From Chinchilla lanigera (Eukaryota; Chordata; Mammalia; Rodentia; Chinchillidae), in the NCBI RefSeq assembly GCF_000276665.1, contig NW_004955484.1, positions 4,696,323 to 4,760,322 on the forward strand: 64,000 nucleotides of DNA, in the 5' to 3' direction. Positions 47,998 through 64,000 of the stretch are shown here, piece after piece. Position 1 is the stretch's first letter. The number at the start of each line of letters is the position of its first letter. The notes below the pieces were generated by a model. That model searched no databases, was not told where the DNA came from, and saw nothing but the letters and a program-made list of their open reading frames with translations. Position numbers and translations under genes: made by a program.

Positions 47998-48197
47998 CTT
48001 TTGGAAGGAGGTAGTACTGGGGACTGAACCCAGGACCTTGCACAGGCTACACAAGAATTCTGCCACTGAGCCATACCTCCGTCCTTTTTAAGAATTTTGA
48101 GACGGTCTGCTAAATTGCCCAGGGTGGCCTCCAACTCGTGATCCTCCTGTCTTAGCCCGTTTAGGCTGGGATTATAGGCACGCACCACCATACCTGA
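47998..48197 (-). repeat. B1-dID dimeric SINE
   Basis: Inverted ID part ('actggggactgaacccagga') followed by inverted B1 part ('ttttgagacggtctgctaaa' to 'caccaccatacctg'). Confidence 0.8.
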
Positions 48198-49506
48198 TGA
48201 TGAGACTGTATTAAGATTATTCTCAGCGTATTAATTTTTCATCCAGATGCTGGATACCTCATGGCCCAAAATGCGTATGATTAAAATCAAAAGGAGGTAG
48301 GGGAAGAGAGAAGGCAGAGGTAGTTCTGTTTTATTCCCGCACGGCCTCTCTCCTTTTATCAATATGGGACGCCAACGCCCCCAACAGCCTTTCTTCCGAG
48401 CCACATCAGCCAGCGCCAACTCTTGTGGTCACCACACCTGCAGGACCATCCTGAGGAGCAGCACCGGGCAGAGGGGGTGGACTGGCAGTGGCAGTGCCCC
48501 CCCACAGAACTGGGCCTCTGCTGGCAGAATCAGTGGCTGCCCGGCCCACTCCCTGCAGCTCGGCGTCCATCCTCTTATTCTGGGACCTCAGGATCAACAG
48601 CCGACACAGGCGTGAGAGAAGCAGTGACTTATCCAAGGCTGCCAGGAGGACTGTGGGGAGCAAAAGATCTTCATAAAGTCATTAGAACTGGCAAGTCTTC
48701 TAACGATATTTTTTTTTTTCTGAACAAGGCTGACATCTTTGCAGTCTTAAGTCTTTGAAATACCATTTTCTGCCTTAGAGGGAAGTGGCAATTCTGACTT
48801 CCGGCAGAGCCCAGCTTCTTACTAAGCGAAGTTAAGTCTTTGTTTCGCTCAAGGTGGGTGCTGGACGGTGGAGGTTAATTCTCGATTTGTGAGAGACTGA
48901 GTATCACAGCAGCTGGTTAAATGAGCCGACAAAGGCAGTGTTTCAAAAGTCTGAGTCAGAAAGGCTGCGGAACAAAATGAACTTGCCGGCTAGCAGCAGG
49001 GAATTTCTGAGAGAAACTCGGCCTGGAGATGGGAGGGCGTGAGGGACACGGTGAGGCACCGGCGAGGGTACGTGGGGTGTGAGCGTGGTCCCACACATGC
49101 ACGTACATCTAGGGGAGAAATTAAGTATTTTTGCTTTTATAGGACCCTTCATTTCCTTGTTCATCAGACAGCTAAACTCTCCGGGCCTGTGTTTAGGTGT
49201 CGGCGTCATCCTCCGGGATAAAGAAGAGCACGGTATGAAGAGAAGCTAGAAAAGTCACCCTGGGGAAACTGAACAGGTGGCCTGGCTGACCCGAGGCCCA
49301 CGGGGAGTACCCAGACCGGCAGGGACCCAGACCGTTGGACCACTGGTGGGGCCTCCCGCCCAGGGGACGGGAATTTTACAGACAAGACGAACTCTTCTCT
49401 GCTGGGACGTGGAACACGTTTCTGGGGGACTCCAGAGAAACAGCACGGCTGGACTCAGGCACGGTCTCACCACGCGCCTTTCTCTTCTCCAGCAGCAGCA
49501 GATGTG

Positions 49507-49672
49507 CTAAATGTCTTGATAGAGCAGGTCGTATTTGGGGATATTCTTGGGATCAATAGGACTTTGGACGATGAGTTTCCCCCTCATCGCTCCTCGATAG
49601 ATGACTTCGATCAAATCTATGAAGTCTTGTTTAGTTTTGAAACTTCCCACAAACTTGGTGTGATCTGGAGAC
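49507..49672 (-). CDS. TXNL4B: TXNL4B last coding exon (residues 95-149)
   Basis: Acceptor 'gctgtctag'. Encodes SPDHTKF through YQDI and stop TAG (complement of 49507-49509). Confidence 0.96.
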
Positions 49673-52600
49673 CTAGACAGCACAGAAGAGAAACACGCGC
49701 TCTCAGGACTTTTAACAATTGCTTGCTGCAGACTTGCTGGACATACAAAACGAAGACTGGCTTCCTTTCTCCTCGGGGAGACTCAGACATATAGCCTGAC
49801 ATTTGATTTTTCCCACTTGCTATAAGACACATGACTAAAACCAGTGTTGTGGGCCACTGACATGAAAGCCCTGGCATGTGAAATATTCTGCTTTGAAGCC
49901 TACTTCAATCACTTTGCAAATAACTGCTAAGGAGAATTCCCTGAGCATTGGAGTAGGCATTGTTTCCTTAGTGTTTCTGTACAAAACCCATTACCCAGTC
50001 CTAGGCTCCCAACTTCCTGTCATTTATACCTTTGAGTTGTTGGTATTATCAACTTTTTTTTTCTTGACACAGGGTCTCACTATGTAGTTCATATTGGTCT
50101 ACAACTCACCCTGTAGCCTAGGCTGGTCTTGAACTCACAACATCCCCCTGCCTCAGCCTCCCAAGTGCTGGGATTACAGGTGTGCGCCACCATGCCTGGG
50201 CTTGTTGGTATTATCAAATTACTTTTTAAAACATACTTTAAGTACCAGGTATACTTACTGTAGAAGTATTTTAGAGAAAAATAAAATCACCAATGAGGTC
50301 AGAAGTCACCTTTTGGTGTGCATCCTTCTCATATTTTGTGTATGTCTGTGCACGTGAATACTGTATTTCTTTTTTCATGACAATGGGAACCCCATCACAA
50401 GTTACTTGGTGGTATGTCTTCAACTAACTGTTATTTTTTCCAAAGTCACTGTATTTAATTATTGAAAAAAGTAATTACTTGGTTAAAATACTGGAACACT
50501 TTGGTGGTATTGATATATAGTATCATAAATGCCTTCTAAAAAGGTTGTATCAAACTAATACTTACATCAACTGTGATCCGGGAAAATAAACAGCTTTAAA
50601 GCATTTAAGAATAGAGTGTTTAACTTTCTTTCAAACAGGTAATGACAAAACATGGCCAAGGAATACATACTTCAATCAGAGTAAGAAATGATAAGAATAT
50701 GGATATTTAGTATTGGGACACTAACTAGATACAGTGGAAAGGGTTAAAGATGAACACATTATTACTGCTTATTTTGGCAGGATTTCTATTTTTTTTTTTT
50801 TGGTTTTTCTCTGGTACCGGGAACCAAACTCACGACCTTGCGCTTGCCAGGCAGGTGCTTTGCCGCTGAGCTAAATCCCCAGCCCCTAGCAGGATTTCTT
50901 GAAGAATGACTTGGAAATTCTCTGAGTGGCAGAAGACATTTAGCAAGAGAGAAATGTATCCTTCTTTGCTGGCAGGAAGGCTTCTTTTATAAATGCCACT
51001 CCTCGGTCCTAAAAGTTTAAGAATAACTGCATATGCTGCTTTCAATAAAATTTCTGGGGAACCTTTTACATTCAGTACTTAGCTAACAGAGCTGCTTTAT
51101 ATTTTCTAGATTTAACAATGGTCTGTGCTTCACAAACTGTAACTACTCTTTCCTGATTAAGCTGGAAATTAAAACTTGCCAGTCATGTCTGAAATGCACT
51201 CAATCTGTGCCGGTTTCATGTAAAATATGAAAGAGTGCATCAGCTCAGAAAATATCGTGGTACTAACGATCACAGAGGTAGCCGCGCACATGAACAGTAA
51301 GCTACTGAAGCTGCTTTGATAAAGGAAACTTTCAAGATTGGAATGACTTCAAAGCCAACCTCACTTACCCATAATCCACTTTCATGTGCTGCCCATTGAA
51401 GAAAAATACAGTAGATGGAATATAACTGATGTCAAAATACTGTGTGTACACCGGCGTGTCGGCCACGTCTACCAGGTATATAGCAGCCATTTTACTCAAG
51501 TCAGGAGCCGTCTTAGAAAGCTGCAAATGACAAGAGAGATGGAGGCCACAGCATGAGAAACAGCGAAGAAGAAAACAAAAGCCCCAGAAAACTGGTATGA
51601 GAAATGGCTAAGGTTTCTTCTATGACACGCTTCACTGTCACATTTTGTTTGAGGAAATTCTTGGGCGAAGGATCTAGCTGTCTGGGTTCCACATCAGACA
51701 CAGTGTAGCCCTGGTGAGGCTGAGCCACTGCTGACAGGGTTATGAGAGTGCCTGGGAAAATATGTTTCTTCTTTAAATTTTTTGTCTTTTTTTTTTTCCT
51801 TGAGACAGGGTCTTGCTATGTAGTTCAGGCTGGCCATGAACTCACAGTGACTCTCCTGCCTCAGCCTCCTGAGTGTTTTGTCTAAGTTTGACTAGTTATT
51901 TTCCTTTTTTTTCTTTTTCAGTAATAAAGATTGAACCCAGGGTCTTTGCACTGAATTACATTCCTGATCCACTTTTTTTTTGGTTTTGTATTTTGAGACA
52001 GTATCTTACTAAGCTATTAAGTTGCTCAGGGGAGGCTTAAACTTGTGATTCTCCTGCCTCATCTTCTTAGAGTGCTGGGATTATCAATAGACACCACCAT
52101 GCCTGACTCCTGTTTGATTATTTCTACAGAAATCACCTATACTGTAGTCTCAATGTGGCTACGGGTATAACTCCATGGTAGAGTTCTTGCTTAGCATGCA
52201 TGGAACCCTGGGTTTGATCCCCAGCACTGTAAAAGCAAAAGCAAAAACCTAACATACTTGCTTAAAAAAACTTCAGAAATATGTCCTAAGAGCTTTACAT
52301 TTGTTAATCCATTTAATACTTACCACATTCCTATGAGGTATGGATTATTAGTCCCCATTTTATAGATGAAGAAACTGAGGGCCAATAAGGTAAAGTAACT
52401 TATCCCAGGTCAAATAGCTACTACCTAAAAGCAGCAGGGTGGTGATTTGAACTCTGGTGGCCTGGCTTCAGAATCTATGCATCTNNNNNNNNNNNNNNNN
52501 NNNNNNNNNNNNNNNNNNNNNNNNNNNNNNNNNNNNNNNNNNNNNNNNNNNNNNNNNNNNNNNNNNNNNNNNNNNNNNNNNNNNNNNNNNNNNNNNNNNN

Positions 52601-53668
52601 NNNNNNNNNNNNNNNNNNNNNNNNNNNNNNNNNNNNNNNNNNNNNNNNNNNNNNNNNNNNNNNNNNNNNNNNNNNNNNNNNNNNNNNNNNNNNNNNNNNN
52701 NNNNNNNNNNNNNNNNNNNNNNNNNNNNNTCCCCCAGGTTAACACATCACACATTCACGTTTTAGTCACACACCGAGGATTCTTAGGCTTCATCCCACAG
52801 TGGATGGCAGTGACAGAAATGGTGTGAAAAGACCTCAGTCGTTGGTTAAGTCTCCAGCTATGACAAACAGACAAGAATACACCCACTCTGTCCTGTAGTC
52901 TTCCTCCTTACTGATCACAATGTGGAGATAGGCTGCGACATCAGAAACTACCATCGGCACATTGTGCGGGAGCACACAAGCGAGGCATTGGCAGACAGAG
53001 AAGGGTGAGTTCACATCCCAGCTCCGCAGTTTGATGTACCTGGGCAGGGGAGGCCCCCTCACTCTTCCCGCGTTTACTCCTGCCACTGGGAATGGGAATG
53101 CTGTGGTGAGGACTAAAAAGGTAATGTTCACGGACACTTGGTAATAAGGTTTTCTGCTCAGCTAGTGGGGAAGGACATCAGGACAGATTTAGCACAATCA
53201 CAATTTGGGGGGTTCAGCTCAGGGCAGGCAAGTGATCAGGTTATTGAAAATAATGAACACCTGCACTCACACCCTGCCCATTCCTTTCCACGTATTTTGC
53301 AAACATTGAAGTGAGATTATGTAGATTTTAAATAAAAATCATTTATTAAAAAATTCACAGCCGGGCGTGGTGGCGCACACCTGTAATCCCAGCACTCGGG
53401 AGGCTGAGGCAGGAGGATGGTTGCAAGTTCGAGACCAGCCTGGGATACAAAGTGAGCTCAAGGCCAGCATGAACTGCACAGCGAGACCCTGTATTAAAAA
53501 GACCAAAAAAAAAAAAAAAAAAAAAAATTCACTTACAATATCATCCAGCTGCAGACAGACAGGATCCTCGTCTCTCCCAAACCTGAGAACCAACACTTTC
53601 TCAGCAGTACATTTTATTGCCTGGTCTACTTCTTTTTTGCTAGTCAGTTTGGGCAACAGGAAGCTCAT
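49507..53668 (-). CDS. TXNL4B: Thioredoxin-like protein 4B; complete gene, three coding exons
   Basis: Nuclear DIM1-family protein with a thioredoxin fold, linked in the literature to pre-mRNA splicing and PRPF6 binding. Coding exons in transcript order: 53668-53537, 51520-51369, 49672-49507; 450 nt, 149 residues, same length as human. Begins [18 protein letters not shown], continues [37 protein letters not shown] and [19 protein letters not shown], and ends DLLYQDI. No CxxC redox motif, as normal for DIM1 proteins. A noncoding part of the first coding exon extends to 53725 (acceptor 'cattgcag'). Intron 2 contains the second assembly gap. Likely transcribed from the shared promoter at 56145-56870. 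Confidence 0.97.
50055..50201 (-). repeat. B1 SINE
   Basis: 'cttgacacagggtctcacta' to 'gcgccaccatgcctggg'. Confidence 0.9.
50778..50899 (-). repeat. ID SINE with target-site duplication
   Basis: Body 50789-50886 flanked by gcaggatttct at 50778-50788 and 50889-50899. Confidence 0.93.
51369..51520 (-). CDS. TXNL4B: TXNL4B middle coding exon (residues 45-94, splits 95)
   Basis: Acceptor 'catttgcag', donor gtaagt. Encodes [20 protein letters not shown] and the thioredoxin-fold core with the cis-Pro region [10 protein letters not shown]. Confidence 0.96.
51790..51876 (-). repeat. B1 SINE, truncated
   Basis: 'ccttgagacagggtcttgct' to 'tcagcctcctgagtg'. Confidence 0.85.
51911..52108 (-). repeat. 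B1-dID dimeric SINE
   Basis: ID part 'taaagattgaacccagggtc' then B1 part 'ttttgagacagtatcttact' to 'caccaccatgcctga', inverted. Confidence 0.78.
52150..52232 (+). repeat. ID SINE
   Basis: 'tggctacgggtataactcca' and 'ctgggtttgatccccagcac'. Confidence 0.87.
52310..52484 (-). repeat. MIR fragment, cut by the gap
   Basis: 'cccattttatagatgaagaa actgagg' to 'gatttgaactctggtggcct'. Confidence 0.75.
52485..52729. other. Assembly gap, 245 N
   Basis: 245 N inside TXNL4B intron 2. The non-round length suggests an estimated size. Confidence 0.99.
53360..53526 (+). repeat. B1 SINE
   Basis: 'gccgggcgtggtggcgcaca' to 'accctgtattaaaaagacca' with a long A-tail ending 10 nt from the TXNL4B exon 1 donor. 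Confidence 0.95.
53537..53668 (-). CDS. TXNL4B: TXNL4B first coding exon (residues 1-44)
   Basis: ATG is the complement of 53666-53668; donor gtaagt follows ATT. Encodes [10 protein letters not shown] through CLQLDDI. Confidence 0.97.
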
Positions 53669-53879
53669 CTTCAAATAATGCAAATGTTCAAATAATCCAA
53701 GTCCACAATCTCTCCTGGAACACAGCTGCAATGTTTAAAGACAGTTTAGACTAAGTGCCTGACCCTAATTTAAAAATACCTAAAATGCAGAGTAAGTAAT
53801 GTATTCAAGTACTTTAAGAAGGACCACTACAGCTATACCGAGGTATATCACATTTTCTCCCACTTCAGGCCCAGTTCCC

Positions 53880-55370
53880 ACTGTTCCCTCCGCCCCACAC
53901 AGCCTGTGACCGCTTTCATTGATTTTCCCAAGTATTTTCCACAGTTTTGATAGTCACAAGAAATATAAATGTGTCTGCATATTTTTTGTTTCATTTTACC
54001 CAAGGGACGGCCTGTTGTGTTAGTGGTTCAGCAGGGAAGAAATGACTCGCTCAAATTTGGTAATTTGAAGAGTTTAATTAAGGCCAGGTGAAGGAAAACA
54101 AAGCAAAGCCAGTAATGGGGCACTGAACCCACCCCCAGGTAGCTGTCAGAGCTGTGGTGGACAGAGCTGAGCGGAGGGCACTGTACATGAGGTCAGCTTG
54201 CAGCTAAGGGATGTAGCTACTTTCCCCTCTTCCGGTAACCTTCTCCCTAACTCTGACTGAAGCCAGAGGTCCCAGCGAAGTCTAGAGGAGGAAGAGAGGC
54301 TCCGCCGGAGGAATGGCAGAAGTTCAGCACACAGACTTTGTCTACTTTCTGCACTTTGTATTTTTTAAGTCACTACATGAAGATCTACCCATATCTCTAT
54401 ATACAAAACTTCGAGATTTCTTTCAGAGCAGCATACTATTTCATGTATTACCACACTCTTAAAGTCTTTTACTGACAGATGTTTGTATTATCACAGATCC
54501 TGGTTTAGAGAGTCTTGGTGCATACCTGACAAGGTCCATCTTATCACCTAACAAACAGTTGAATTACTGGTATGTGTGACACTCTGGAAGCCTGAAGCAA
54601 GAGAATCATAAGTTTAAGCCCAGGCTGGGCAACTTAGAGACTTAGCAAGATCTTGTGTCAAAATAAAAAAAAAAAAGAGCTGGGCTCTTTGTGAAGTGTG
54701 GCTCAGTGTGAAGGCCCTGGATTTGGTTTTCATTACAATATGAAAAGTATGTGAAAACTAATCAATTCCTCTTTCTTTTTTCTTTTTGGTGCCGGACTCT
54801 CACTTTATAAGCTAGACTGCTCACAGGTAGACTTGTAGCTACAAGACAAGGACTACTGGAGTCTAGGCCACAAATTTCTAGTCTACTGCTACTTCTAAAG
54901 TAGGAGTCCAGCTCCTAATGTTACGACTGGAAGAAATTTCATATTTGAGAAGCTCCTTGATCAAAGGGCTTATTAACCGGGCATCCAGGAGAGACCCCAC
55001 CTTTGATACTTTGAATTCAGGTCTAATGTTGGGGAATGGGACAAAAAGGGAGAGTTCCTTAAGTTATAAATTGATAACAACTTGTAAGGAAATGAAGTTG
55101 TTCCAGCAAGAGGTCACAGTTGAAACAGGAAAGCTGACTGTCAAGGAGACGTCATCAAACATGCGCGGCAGAACAGATTACTGATCAAAAAGAAACTCAG
55201 AGAACACGGATATGTCTCATCACAAGAATTCAAATGGCACCTCCTCTAGTTCACTGATAGAGAGGAGGATGTAAGGAGAGGGCAACGGTGTCAACAGGAG
55301 GGCCACAGTGGACAAATATAGGAGTTGGAAACTGAGGCCATCGCTGAGAAAATGTCCATAGCAAAAGATA
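53880..55370. other. TXNL4B upstream intron
   Basis: Apart from a dimeric SINE at 54565 I recognise no repeat and no exon. 54000-54340 and 54770-55240 may be old LTR or unique sequence. Confidence 0.5.
54565..54735 (+). repeat. B1-dID dimeric SINE, degraded
   Basis: 'ctgggcaacttagagactta gcaagatcttgtgtc' then 'gtgtggctcagtgtgaaggc'. Confidence 0.7.
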
Positions 55371-55379
55371 TCCATGGAG

Positions 55380-55990
55380 AATTCACAGAAGAGGTACAAA
55401 GGGAAAGTAAATATATTTGGAAAGGTAAGCTTTCCAAGCAAGCAAAGAAAGGCAAATTAAAAGATATGTTTATAAACCCATTAAATAGACAAAGATTAAA
55501 CACTACAGTAATACACAATAATGGCAAGAGTGTGGATTCCTCGTCCTTACTGCAACGGAAAGGCCCAAACCTTTTTGGAAAGAAAACTCACATACCCTTT
55601 GACCGGTAATTCCATTCTGAGAATGAATTTTTTTTTCCTTTTGTGTGTGTGTGTGTGTGTGTGTGTTTGAGACAAGATCTCACTATGCAGTTCAGGCTGG
55701 CCCTGAGCTCACTTTGCAGCCCAGGGCTGGTCTCGAACTCGCAACGATCCTCCTGCCTCAGCCTCCCGAGTGCTAGGATTACAGGCGTGCGCCACCACGC
55801 CCGGCCTGAGAAGGAATTCTTAATAAATAACTGGACAAATGAGCAACGATTGACGAATTTAAGATATTCAATACATTTATAATAGTGAAAAGCTGGAAAA
55901 ACCTAAATGACCATCAACAGGAGACTGGTGAATGAAATGACAGTAAACTTATAAAGGCACAAAAGCAGTTTTGCAGAAAACCTAACTATA
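55380..55990 (+). mobile_element. LINE-1 3' fragment split by a B1
   Basis: 'cataccctttgaccggtaat tccattctgag' before and 'aaacctaaatgaccatcaac aggagactgg' after the SINE are consecutive L1 3' stretches. Confidence 0.75.
55629..55806 (-). repeat. B1 SINE with internal (GT)n
   Basis: T-rich end carries (GT) about 12 units (55642-55665), then 'tttgagacaagatctcacta' to 'ccaccacgcccggcc'. Flanks 'tgagaatgaatt' / 'tgagaaggaatt' are the target-site duplication. Confidence 0.92.
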
Positions 55991-56144
55991 ATGTACATGT
56001 ACATATTTACATAAAAAATCTAGAAGATCCCAAAACATCCTCAGCGAACATTTCTGCATTCGAACAGACGGGCGATTTTTGTTTACTTTGAGGCGCGTGT
56101 CTCTAGTATCCAAAATACCCGAATATTTTAAAGATACAGTGTAC

Positions 56145-56400
56145 CTGTGGCTGGGCTACTCTGACCCACAACTGCCGGGGACAGCGACACTTTACTCGTC
56201 CAGGGCACCTCCACTTCAAGGCTGTTAGCCTTCTTGAACAGCCAGTACGTCTCAAGCTCGCGTTCTCCCTTCCAAGCTGCGGAGCGAGTTTAACCCAAAG
56301 CGACCCAGGGCTGTTGTCGGGCACCCATCTCTTGGCCCGTTTACGGAAATGGAAAACGCGCGGACGCAGGAAATCAACGTATAGCTGCACGTCCTACTCC
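56145..56400 (-). promoter_or_regulatory. TXNL4B: Probable TXNL4B noncoding first exon
   Basis: Minus-strand CpG-containing sequence ending at 56145 in CCACAG with donor gtacac. Placed by position only; the upstream end is approximate. Confidence 0.45.
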
Positions 56401-56863
56401 GCAGTCCAATGAGCCTAAGAGGTTATTTTAGGCACCGCCTACTTTGCCGGGCTCTGACCGGAAGCCCGTTGTCTCTTCCGCCCTTGTTAAATATGGCTGA
56501 CCTACTTTTGGTCGGCTCCCGCCCACGGACTAGAGGCGGGGGCTTGCCTCTTAGACTAAGCGTGATTGGTCTCAAGGAGACTCGGAAGTGTCTCAGGTCA
56601 GAGCCGAGCCCCAGAGGAAGACGCTGTAGCTTTGAGAGACTATTAGGGTTCCGTCCTACACTTGGATCCAGGAACTGTCTTTTTCCGGGCTGCTCTCGAT
56701 GGTACTTTTGGACGGATAGAGTTGGCCGCGCAGAGTATTACGGGACAACGATGGCCGCCTTCAAGGACCGGAATTTGGCTCTTTGAGGCCATCTGACCCA
56801 GGGGTGGTGGCGCCGGCACCCAGATTCCAGGACAGAAGGGTCCCAGGAGTCGAGCTTGGTGAG
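56400..56863 (+). promoter_or_regulatory. DHX38: Bidirectional TXNL4B/DHX38 promoter and DHX38 noncoding exon 1
   Basis: CCAAT at 56405-56409, an ETS-type 'accggaagcccg' near 56457, and YY1-like motifs 'aatatggctga' (56490-56500) and 'acgatggccgcc' (56748-56759). No TATA box. Probable DHX38 exon 1 ends at 56863 in 'cttggtgag' before gtgagc. Confidence 0.6.
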
Positions 56864-58820
56864 GTGAGCGTTCCTTCTTCCTTCCTGACTTGTCTTTCGC
56901 TGATCGTGGCGGCTCCAGGCGACAGATCTCGGTCTCCAGGTCAGGTTCGGGCCTCGGCTTGGGAAGTTCCTCCCGTGCTGGTCACCCCATTTGCTTTACT
57001 TAGTTCAAGAATGCCGCAGCGATCCTGTTTCCCCCCGCTTTTCTCCTTGCTCTGCTCAGATCTTGATGTCTGGAGAGGCCTCAGTGAGGTCCGGGGATGC
57101 TCTCTCGGGTCGCCCTGCCCCACTCCCGGACCTTCGTCACGCCTGAGTAGGTTTCCTCGCGTCTTTTTCTTCTTCCTGACGGTGGTATCTCCACTAGGCG
57201 ATCTGGTGGGTGATCAGTAGTAGAATGTCATCTCCACGAGGGCAGAGGTTTTTTTGTCTGTTTTTCTTTATTGTCGAGAACAGCCGTTGGCTCACGGAGG
57301 CAGTGAATAATTGTTCAGCGAACAAGTCCAGGTTTCTCCTTCCGTTTTCCTTGTACTCCTGTGGTCGCTTTGCTATTAGTCTTTTTCCAGAACCAGGCCC
57401 CTTAGCTCCTTATTTGTCCTTAGCAGCCAGTTAAATCCTCTCTGTCAGACTCCTTGTCCTGTTTTGTTGATATTTTTTTCCTGCTGGGTCCAGAAATGTT
57501 TGATTCCCTGTTCGTCTTTAGTAAGTTTGAATTCATTCCTTTATCTGCCAAACATTAATTTTGCTAGGTACTGAGCTGTGGCAGTCAACAAGACGGACAA
57601 CATTCACTTGCTTGCATAGAATGGCATTCTTTGGATGTAATTTCCAGTTCAGATGACTGCTGAGGAGAGTGGATATCTGCCATTCTGCCTGGATTTCCTC
57701 ACGTGCATACGGATGTCACCTGCGATGACCGTTTCAAAATGAAACTGTTGTTTCTACTATGTTTCCCACGATATGCCTGCAGTACTCTTTTTGTAGATCC
57801 GTTCATGTTAAGCGGAGCTTGGCAAACATTTCTGGATTCAGGAAGTACCCTGCCCCTCAAAAATTTCTTTGCTTCACTAACTTGTTGGAATGAGGGGAAT
57901 TATCAAAATTATCAGCATAGGTGTATGCTTGTCAGTGGGAGGTTAAGATGAATTTGTTACAAGTTGAGCTCCAGGAAGTCTTACAGTTTCTTAAATCTTT
58001 GTTGGGAACACCGTTTCCTGTTTTGATATTTTTCATAAATATTTTCGAGGCATATACATTATTGTTAAGCTGATTTTGACTGTTGTGAGACACTTGTGCC
58101 TTCAGAACACTACTGGTCCACTAAAGCATGTAGGATGTGGATAGTATCTTTATATTCCCACATATGTAGTCTGCTATATCTGTTTAAAGGGAGGGCAAGG
58201 TAGAAGACCTTGTAAAAGTTGACAAGGAATCCAATCAGTATAGAGGAGCATAGCAAATAAAATGGTGTAACAGTAAACTGAAACTTTTCACAGCTACAGA
58301 GTGTTTTCACATACACTTTCTTGTTTGATTCTCACAATAATTCCGTAGATTAGATAAAGCAAAAATTATTTCCATTTTACAGATACAAAAAAATATGGTT
58401 AACCAAAGGTTAAGTTGCTTACCATCACAAAGGTAAAAATGTCAAGAGCCTGGATTCTGATGAGGTTATTGACTTTAAATCTAGCTTCTCCTACACTACC
58501 TTTATAGATGCCATCATGGTGGTAGTATGTGGCCCATAGTGAGTTCTTTCTTGCCTGGGTGATAGTCTTTTGGAGCCCAGTGTTTTAGGGTGTGTGTGTA
58601 CGTGTGTGTCTGTATCTTTGGTGTGTGTTGGGTGGGAATGGGATCTTCTGAGATTGTCAGTGATTGAATGGAAAGGTCTTGCTAAGAGGTAGAAAAAGTC
58701 TCAGCATGGGGAGGTAGGGTTAATCACCTAAGTATATCTGTAACTGTAGTTATTTTGGGGTATAACAGAGCTAAGCCTTCTCTTGTGTGTCCGATACCAA
58801 GTAGTTTTCTTTCTTTCCAG
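56864..58820. other. DHX38: DHX38 intron 1
   Basis: Mostly unique. L2-like at 57510-57600, inverted MIR at 58270-58470, short GT repeat near 58592. No other exon recognised. Confidence 0.6.
58270..58470 (-). repeat. MIR fragment
   Basis: 'ttatttccattttacagata' and 'ggttaagttgcttaccatca', inverted MIR. Confidence 0.7.
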
Positions 58821-58839
58821 AGAAATCCCAAAGCCTATG

Positions 58840-64000
<5,161 letters not shown>

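Larger units (their letters stand above)
46260..49506. other. Intergenic between convergent HP and TXNL4B
   Basis: Holds an inverted MIR (46430-46610) and a dimeric SINE (47998-48197); otherwise unique. The TXNL4B 3' UTR must extend into it from 49506 downward. A minus-strand AATAAA at 48335-48330 is one possible poly(A) signal but is far from the stop. Confidence 0.6.

Noticed and set aside
46260..49500. Possible second haptoglobin-like gene (HPR equivalent)
   Set aside because: No CCP or protease-fold exon is present; HPR is a primate duplication.
56103..56786. Open frames of 95 (-) and 125 (+) codons in the shared promoter
   Set aside because: CpG-rich sequence lacks stops by composition; the segment is better explained as a promoter with noncoding first exons.

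Overview
This is a mammalian nuclear genome window: intron-rich genes with GT-AG splicing, a background of LINE-1, LTR and SINE repeats, and two assembly gaps (31063-31162 and 52485-52729). The gene order DHODH(+) - HP(+) - TXNL4B(-) - DHX38(+) matches human chromosome 16q22. The SINEs point to a rodent: B1 elements with the internal tandem duplication, tRNA-derived ID elements, and B1+ID dimers. No B2 elements were seen, so a non-murid rodent (squirrel-related or beaver lineage) is my best inference. The species is not established.

Layout. 1-3050 is a decayed LINE-1 with a B1 insertion. 3290-3620 is the GC-rich DHODH promoter. DHODH (mitochondrial dihydroorotate dehydrogenase) is complete: nine coding exons from 3521 to 16213, 395 codons, poly(A) signal at 16476. 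16.5-42 kb is a repeat-filled intergenic stretch in which I find no convincing gene. It holds SINEs, LINE-1, MaLR and other LTRs, MIR and L2 fragments, and a roughly 264-bp diverged tandem duplication just upstream of HP. HP (haptoglobin, single-CCP form) is complete: five coding exons from 42193 to 46147, 347 codons, TATA box at 42133, poly(A) signal at 46251. TXNL4B is complete on the minus strand: three coding exons between 53668 and 49507, 149 codons. A GC-rich, apparently bidirectional promoter at 56145-56870 separates TXNL4B from DHX38 (the PRP16 splicing helicase). DHX38 runs off the right edge; ten coding exons (499 codons, the RS/RD-rich N-terminal region) are visible and the helicase core lies outside the window.

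Functionally the four genes are not one pathway. DHODH makes orotate for pyrimidine synthesis at the inner mitochondrial membrane. HP is a secreted haemoglobin-binding acute-phase protein. TXNL4B and DHX38 are both pre-mRNA splicing factors that appear to share a promoter. All exon boundaries were read by eye from reading frame, splice sites and recall of the human proteins, and the phases close exactly in every gene. I found no clearly novel multi-gene system. The observations most worth checking are a GC-AG intron and a Tyr-to-Cys change in DHODH, the duplicated segment upstream of HP, a (GGGT)4 quadruplex motif in HP intron 1, an LTR nested inside a dimeric SINE, and a SINE about 12 nt downstream of a DHX38 donor site.
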